NCBI GenBank assembly: GCA_002451155.1
Contig: DKBG01000038.1
Location: 1 to 8,016 of the forward strand
Length of the DNA stretch: 8,016 bases
Origin: Ignavibacteria bacterium UBA6906
GTDB lineage: Bacteria; Bacteroidota; Ignavibacteria; UBA10030; UBA6906
Direction: 5' to 3'
Shown here: piece after piece, positions 4,708 through 8,016 of the stretch
Layout: the number at the start of each line of letters is the position of its first letter
Position numbering within the stretch: the first letter of the stretch is position 1
The notes under the pieces: generated by a model
What the model saw: the letters and a program-made list of their open reading frames with translations, nothing else
What the model was told of the DNA's origin: nothing
Database searches by the model: none
Made by a program: the position numbers and the translations under genes

Positions 4708-6003
4708 ATGAATCTTTTTTCTATCGGGATCAGTCACCACACCGCGTCGGTGGAGGTGCGTGAGAAGATGTGGTTGTCCGAGGCGGAGGCCCGTGAAATT
4801 CTGCCCCGGCTGCGGGAGCAGTATTTTTCCGAATGCATGCTTGTCTCGACCTGCAATCGCACAGAGCTGTATGGGATGATCCTGCCCGGGACAACAGTCA
4901 CCGAGCGCGAGCTGACGGAATTTCTCATCGGGTTCAAGAAGGCTGATCCAGAAGTCCAGCCGCAGCACTTCACTGCATGTGAGGCTGGTGCAGCGGTACA
5001 CCAGATCTTCAGAGTCGCCGCGGGAACGGACTCGATGGTTCTGGGCGATATCCAGATTCTGAATCAGGTGAAAGAGGCGTTCGGTCTGGCAAGGGAGGTC
5101 GGGGCGACCGGCCCGGTCATGAACCGGTTGATGCAGGCGACGCTGCACGTCGGAAAACGCGTCCGGTCCGAGACCGGGATCTGCGAGGGGGCGGTATCCG
5201 TGAGTTATGCCGCCGTCGAGCTGGCGAGCAAAATTTTCAGCGACCTCTCAAAGAAGTCGGCCCTGTTGATCGGGGCGGGGGAGACCGGTGAGTTGACCCT
5301 GAAACACCTGGTGGGGAAAGGGATCGGCGGTGTCAGGATCGCGAACCGCACCAGAGAGAAGGCAGAGACGCTTGCCGCGGCATTCTCCGGCACGGTGGTC
5401 GACTATGACTCGATAGCGGATACCGTCGCTGCCGTGGACATCGTTATCACGTCGGTGACCGGCCCGACGTTTGTTCTGGGCCCCGAGGAGCTTCACCGGG
5501 TGATGCGGAAGCGGGCCAATGCCCCGCTGTTCATCATCGATATCGGCGTCCCGCGAAATGTGGATCCCGCGTCGAGGAAGATCGAGAACGTCTTTCTCTA
5601 CGACATTGATTCCCTCAATACAGTCATCGACAGGAACCTGGACCGGCGGAAAGCTGAGATCCCGAAAGTCACTGCCATCCTTCACGAGGAAACGGAGGAT
5701 TTCTTCGACTGGTACAACTCCCTCCAGGTGACGCCGACGATCAAGGATCTCAGAGACGCATTTGAGAACATCCGGACGCAGGAGGTGCAGAAGAATATCC
5801 AGCGGTTCCGGGCAGAAGATCGCGAATTGTTGGACATTGTCACAAAGCAGATCGTTAACAAGCTGCTCCATCAGCCGATGACCGTCCTGCGTGCAGGATC
5901 CGCGTCGAACAATGGGCGGGATGAGACGTTGCTGCGCGTCCACACGGTCCGGGAACTCTTCGGCATCGGCCGGAGAGTGAAGGGTGCCGACGATGGGGCG
6001 TGA
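4708..6003 (+). CDS. hemA: Glutamyl-tRNA reductase
   Basis: A 431-residue enzyme of usual length that reduces glutamyl-tRNA(Glu) with NADPH to glutamate-1-semialdehyde, the first committed step of tetrapyrrole synthesis by the C5 route. It opens with the typical SIGISHHTASVEVREK. The catalytic cysteine is Cys49 in LVSTCNRTELY, and VHQIFRVAAGTDSMVLGDIQILNQVK (97-122) is the conserved catalytic-domain block. The NADPH-binding domain starts at LLIGAGETGELTLKHL (GxGxxG, 189-194) and contains DIGVPRNVDP (278-287). The helical dimerisation domain covers about 325-420. All expected residues are present, so it should be active. It follows the HemX-like gene by 12 nt without a strong Shine-Dalgarno and overlaps hemC by 11 nt. 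This enzyme is usually the control point of heme synthesis, often through heme feedback on its stability. Confidence 0.97.
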   Translation: MNLFSIGISHHTASVEVREKMWLSEAEAREILPRLREQYFSECMLVSTCNRTELYGMILPGTTVTERELTEFLIGFKKADPEVQPQHFTACEAGAAVHQIFRVAAGTDSMVLGDIQILNQVKEAFGLAREVGATGPVMNRLMQATLHVGKRVRSETGICEGAVSVSYAAVELASKIFSDLSKKSALLIGAGETGELTLKHLVGKGIGGVRIANRTREKAETLAAAFSGTVVDYDSIADTVAAVDIVITSVTGPTFVLGPEELHRVMRKRANAPLFIIDIGVPRNVDPASRKIENVFLYDIDSLNTVIDRNLDRRKAEIPKVTAILHEETEDFFDWYNSLQVTPTIKDLRDAFENIRTQEVQKNIQRFRAEDRELLDIVTKQIVNKLLHQPMTVLRAGSASNNGRDETLLRVHTVRELFGIGRRVKGADDGA

Positions 6004-6943
6004 GATCATCAGAGTCGGGACGCGGGGGAGTGACCTGGCGCTCTGGCAGGCCCGCTGGGTGCAGCAGAGCCTCACCGATCACTTCTCCGGACTCCGTGCG
6101 GAGCTCCGGATCATCAAGACCACCGGAGACAAGGTTCTCGACACCCCCCTTTCGCGCATCGGTGACAAGGGGCTCTTCACCCGGGAAATCGAGTCTGCCC
6201 TTCTCAACGGTGAAATCGATTGTGCGGTGCATAGCCTGAAGGACCTCCCGACGCGACTTCCAGAGGGTCTCCACCTCGGGGCGGTCACGGAGCGAGAAGA
6301 CGTTCGCGATGTGTTTCTCCCTCGTCCGGGGAACCCCCTCAGGGCTCTGCTCGAGCAACCGCAGCATTCACGTGTCGCGACGGGGAGCCTGAGGAGAAAG
6401 TCCCAGATTTCCGCCCTGCGTCCGGACTTTGCCATTGTTGATATCCGCGGGAACCTCAACACGCGCATTCGGAAGCTGGATCAGTCCGATTGGGCGGGGA
6501 TGATTCTCGCCAAGGCGGGAGTGACGAGACTCGGGTGGAGTGATCGTATCGGTGAGACAATCCCGACCGACCAGCTCCTGCCGGCGGTCGGTCAGGGCGC
6601 GCTCGGCATTGAGATCAGGGAGGGAGATGAGGAGGTTCATTCGCGTATCGGAGTTCTGAATCACCTGGAGACGGAACAGTCCACCGCAGCGGAGCGGGCA
6701 CTGTTGAATGCACTGGAGGGGGGATGTCAGGTTCCGATCGGCGCCTACGGACGCGTCATCGAACACATGCTCAAGCTCGAGGCTATGGTGGGATCCCTCG
6801 ACGGTTCGAGAGTCATCCGTGGAGAGATCACGGGACCGCCGGATGATGCAGCCGCCCTCGGAATCCGGCTGGCCGATGAACTCCTCTCGCGGGGCGCCAG
6901 GACGATTTTGGACGAGATACGCTCGCAACAGCCGGATGCCTGA
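5993..6943 (+). CDS. hemC: Porphobilinogen deaminase (hydroxymethylbilane synthase)
   Basis: A 316-residue cytoplasmic enzyme joining four porphobilinogen molecules into hydroxymethylbilane. It shows the whole set of family motifs: IRVGTRGSDLALWQA at the start, 'TTGDKVLDTPLSRIGDKGLFTREIE' (43-67), AVHSLKDLPTRLP with the catalytic aspartate Asp84, ATGSLRRKSQI (129-139) with the arginines that bind the substrate chain, and 'LPAVGQGALGIEIR' (196-209). EGGCQVPIGAYG carries Cys245, which holds the dipyrromethane cofactor. ATG 5993 is chosen: AGGG lies 8 nt upstream and MGREIIRVGTRGS fits the usual N-terminus; an in-frame GTG at 5984 would add three residues. It starts inside the end of hemA, implying translational coupling. 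Confidence 0.97.
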   Translation: MGREIIRVGTRGSDLALWQARWVQQSLTDHFSGLRAELRIIKTTGDKVLDTPLSRIGDKGLFTREIESALLNGEIDCAVHSLKDLPTRLPEGLHLGAVTEREDVRDVFLPRPGNPLRALLEQPQHSRVATGSLRRKSQISALRPDFAIVDIRGNLNTRIRKLDQSDWAGMILAKAGVTRLGWSDRIGETIPTDQLLPAVGQGALGIEIREGDEEVHSRIGVLNHLETEQSTAAERALLNALEGGCQVPIGAYGRVIEHMLKLEAMVGSLDGSRVIRGEITGPPDDAAALGIRLADELLSRGARTILDEIRSQQPDA

Positions 6944-7719
6944 TGAGTATCAAGGGCAGAACCATTCTCGTTACACGCCGCAGAGAGCAATCAGGGGAAC
7001 TCATCCAGGGTCTTGAACGCCGCGGGGCCCGGGTCCTCCTGTTTCCGCTTATCGCCATCACGGCTCCTTCATCGTGGGAGCAGTGTGATACGGCAATTGC
7101 GCGGCTGGGCGATTATTCGGGCCTGTTCTTTACCAGCACCAACGCAGTGGAGATGTTTGTCACTCGCGTGCAATTGACTCCGGACGCGTTTTCGCTGTTG
7201 AGTGAAGCCGCGCTGTACGCCGTCGGGGCGAGGACCCGTGACGCCCTGGTCAGATACGGCCTGCCCGTCCTTTCGGTTCCGGCCTCCTTTTCCGGCAGTG
7301 AGCTCGGGAAAGAAATGGCCAGAATGGACCTCCGTGGGAAGGTGTTCCTTCACCCCCGGGGAAATCTCGGACGTGGAGATACCGCCCTCGCCCTCAGACA
7401 GGCGGGCGCAGTGGTTGAAGAAGTTGAAGTGTACCGGACGACTGAGCCTGACCCGGCCGGATGGACGGGCGTCCGGCGTGTGATCGAGTCCGGCGAGATC
7501 GATGCGATCGTGTTTGCCAGTCCGTCGGCCGTGGAGTCCTACGTGAGACTCTTCCCCCCGGCAGAGTTTTCCCTGCTTCGGCGAAAACCGAGAATTGCCG
7601 TCATCGGTCCGACAACCGCGGAGGCGGCCGCGAATAGATCGCTTCCGGTGGATGCGGTAGCGGGTGAATCCTCATCACAGGGGTTGATCCGAGTCCTTGA
7701 AGAAATTTTGAGAACCTGA
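6943..7719 (+). CDS. hemD: Uroporphyrinogen-III synthase
   Basis: A 258-residue enzyme that cyclises hydroxymethylbilane and inverts ring D to give uroporphyrinogen III. The family is very variable in sequence, but the pattern is clear: 'GRTILVTRRREQSGELIQGLERRGARVLLFPLIAI' (5-39), 'YSGLFFTSTNAVEMF' (58-72), AVGARTRDAL, then a second domain with KVFLHPRGN, 'VEEVEVYRTTEP' (158-169), 'IDAIVFASPSAVESY' (186-200) and 'RIAVIGPTTAEAA' (217-229). The two halves are the two alpha/beta lobes of the fold. Its start overlaps the hemC stop by one base (TGATG), so it is likely read by ribosomes finishing hemC; no strong Shine-Dalgarno is seen. It works directly on the HemC product, which is unstable and otherwise closes to the wrong isomer. 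Confidence 0.94.
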   Translation: MSIKGRTILVTRRREQSGELIQGLERRGARVLLFPLIAITAPSSWEQCDTAIARLGDYSGLFFTSTNAVEMFVTRVQLTPDAFSLLSEAALYAVGARTRDALVRYGLPVLSVPASFSGSELGKEMARMDLRGKVFLHPRGNLGRGDTALALRQAGAVVEEVEVYRTTEPDPAGWTGVRRVIESGEIDAIVFASPSAVESYVRLFPPAEFSLLRRKPRIAVIGPTTAEAAANRSLPVDAVAGESSSQGLIRVLEEILRT

Positions 7720-7720
7720 C

Positions 7721-8016
7721 ATGCACAATGACCTTTTCCTGAGAGCGTGCCGGAGGCAAAAATGTGAACGGACTCCCGTCTGGATGATGCGGCAGGCGGG
7801 ACGTTATCTGCCGGAATACAGGGCCGTCCGCGCAAAGGCAGATTTTCTGACCATGGTGAAGACCCCGGAGCTCGCGGCAGAAATTACGGTCCAGCCGGTC
7901 GATCGTGTTGGAGTCGACGCGGCCATTGTCTTTTCCGATATTCTGGTTGTCCCCGAGGCGATGGGGATGCAGTGGGAGATGGTGGAGTCGGTCGGGCCGC
8001 GTTTTCCCCGGCCGGT
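7721..8016 (+). CDS. hemE: Uroporphyrinogen decarboxylase (5' part, runs off the right edge)
   Basis: Only the first 98 residues are visible. The enzyme removes the four acetate carboxyl groups of uroporphyrinogen III to give coproporphyrinogen III. The conserved N-terminal motif RTPVWMMRQAGRYLPEYRAV is present at about residues 17-36, including the arginines and the aromatic residues of the substrate pocket. The segment 'FLTMVKTPELAAEITVQPVDRVGVDAAIVFSDILVVPEAMGM' (44-85) follows, with the catalytic aspartate expected in the FSDIL motif (Asp75). A full-length protein should have about 340-360 residues. The ATG is 1 nt past the hemD stop, so it is the next gene of the same operon; no clear Shine-Dalgarno precedes it. 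Nothing suggests damage within the visible part. Confidence 0.96.
   Translation, partial: MHNDLFLRACRRQKCERTPVWMMRQAGRYLPEYRAVRAKADFLTMVKTPELAAEITVQPVDRVGVDAAIVFSDILVVPEAMGMQWEMVESVGPRFPRP

Noticed and set aside
4270..6075. Long antisense open frames opposite hemA and the CcsA-like gene (292 and 275 codons)
   Set aside because: They lie opposite well-recognised genes, have compositions typical of GC-driven shadow frames, and show no family motif.

Overview
The window is about 8 kb of moderately GC-rich bacterial DNA that is nearly all coding. It makes heme through the C5 (glutamyl-tRNA) route, which excludes alphaproteobacteria and eukaryotes that use ALA synthase. The run ccsA/hemX-like, hemA, hemC, hemD, hemE would fit the Chlorobi/Ignavibacteria or wider FCB lineages, but that assignment is weak. 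No gene here fixes the phylum, and no rRNA, tRNA, IS element, CRISPR array or phage gene was seen.

Region 1 (1-1631, all minus strand, so read from right to left): an ECF sigma factor (GTG start at 1631), overlapped ATGA-style by a short soluble zinc-binding anti-sigma factor. After a 95-nt gap come a DUF2892 membrane protein and an OsmC-family peroxidase cut by the left window edge. The order suggests a thiol/peroxide-stress regulon: a redox-type anti-sigma factor releases its sigma factor, and a peroxide-detoxifying enzyme lies downstream.

Region 2 (1632-1830) is a divergent control region. It holds a good sigma70-type promoter for the rightward gene, two inverted repeats, and a weaker promoter candidate for the sigma factor.

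Region 3 (1831-3531, plus) encodes an unusual 566-residue protein: a short helical N-terminus, about 230 residues of proline-rich linker, and a C-terminal domain that I read as GvpL/GvpF-like. It is the least conventional gene here. No other gas-vesicle gene is present.

Region 4 (3540-3725, minus) is a small CPXCG-type cysteine-rich protein that converges on region 3 and has its own promoter candidate.

Region 5 (3865-8016, plus) is a tightly packed heme operon: a CcsA/HemX-family membrane protein, HemA, HemC, HemD and the start of HemE. Junctions are +12, -11, -1 and +1 nt, implying one transcript and coupled translation. Together HemA, HemC, HemD and HemE supply the first committed step and the steps from porphobilinogen to coproporphyrinogen III; hemL and hemB must lie elsewhere. 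A perfect CTCACA-N6-TGTGAG inverted repeat sits just after a -10-like box and over the ribosome-binding region of the first gene, and is a candidate control element for the operon.
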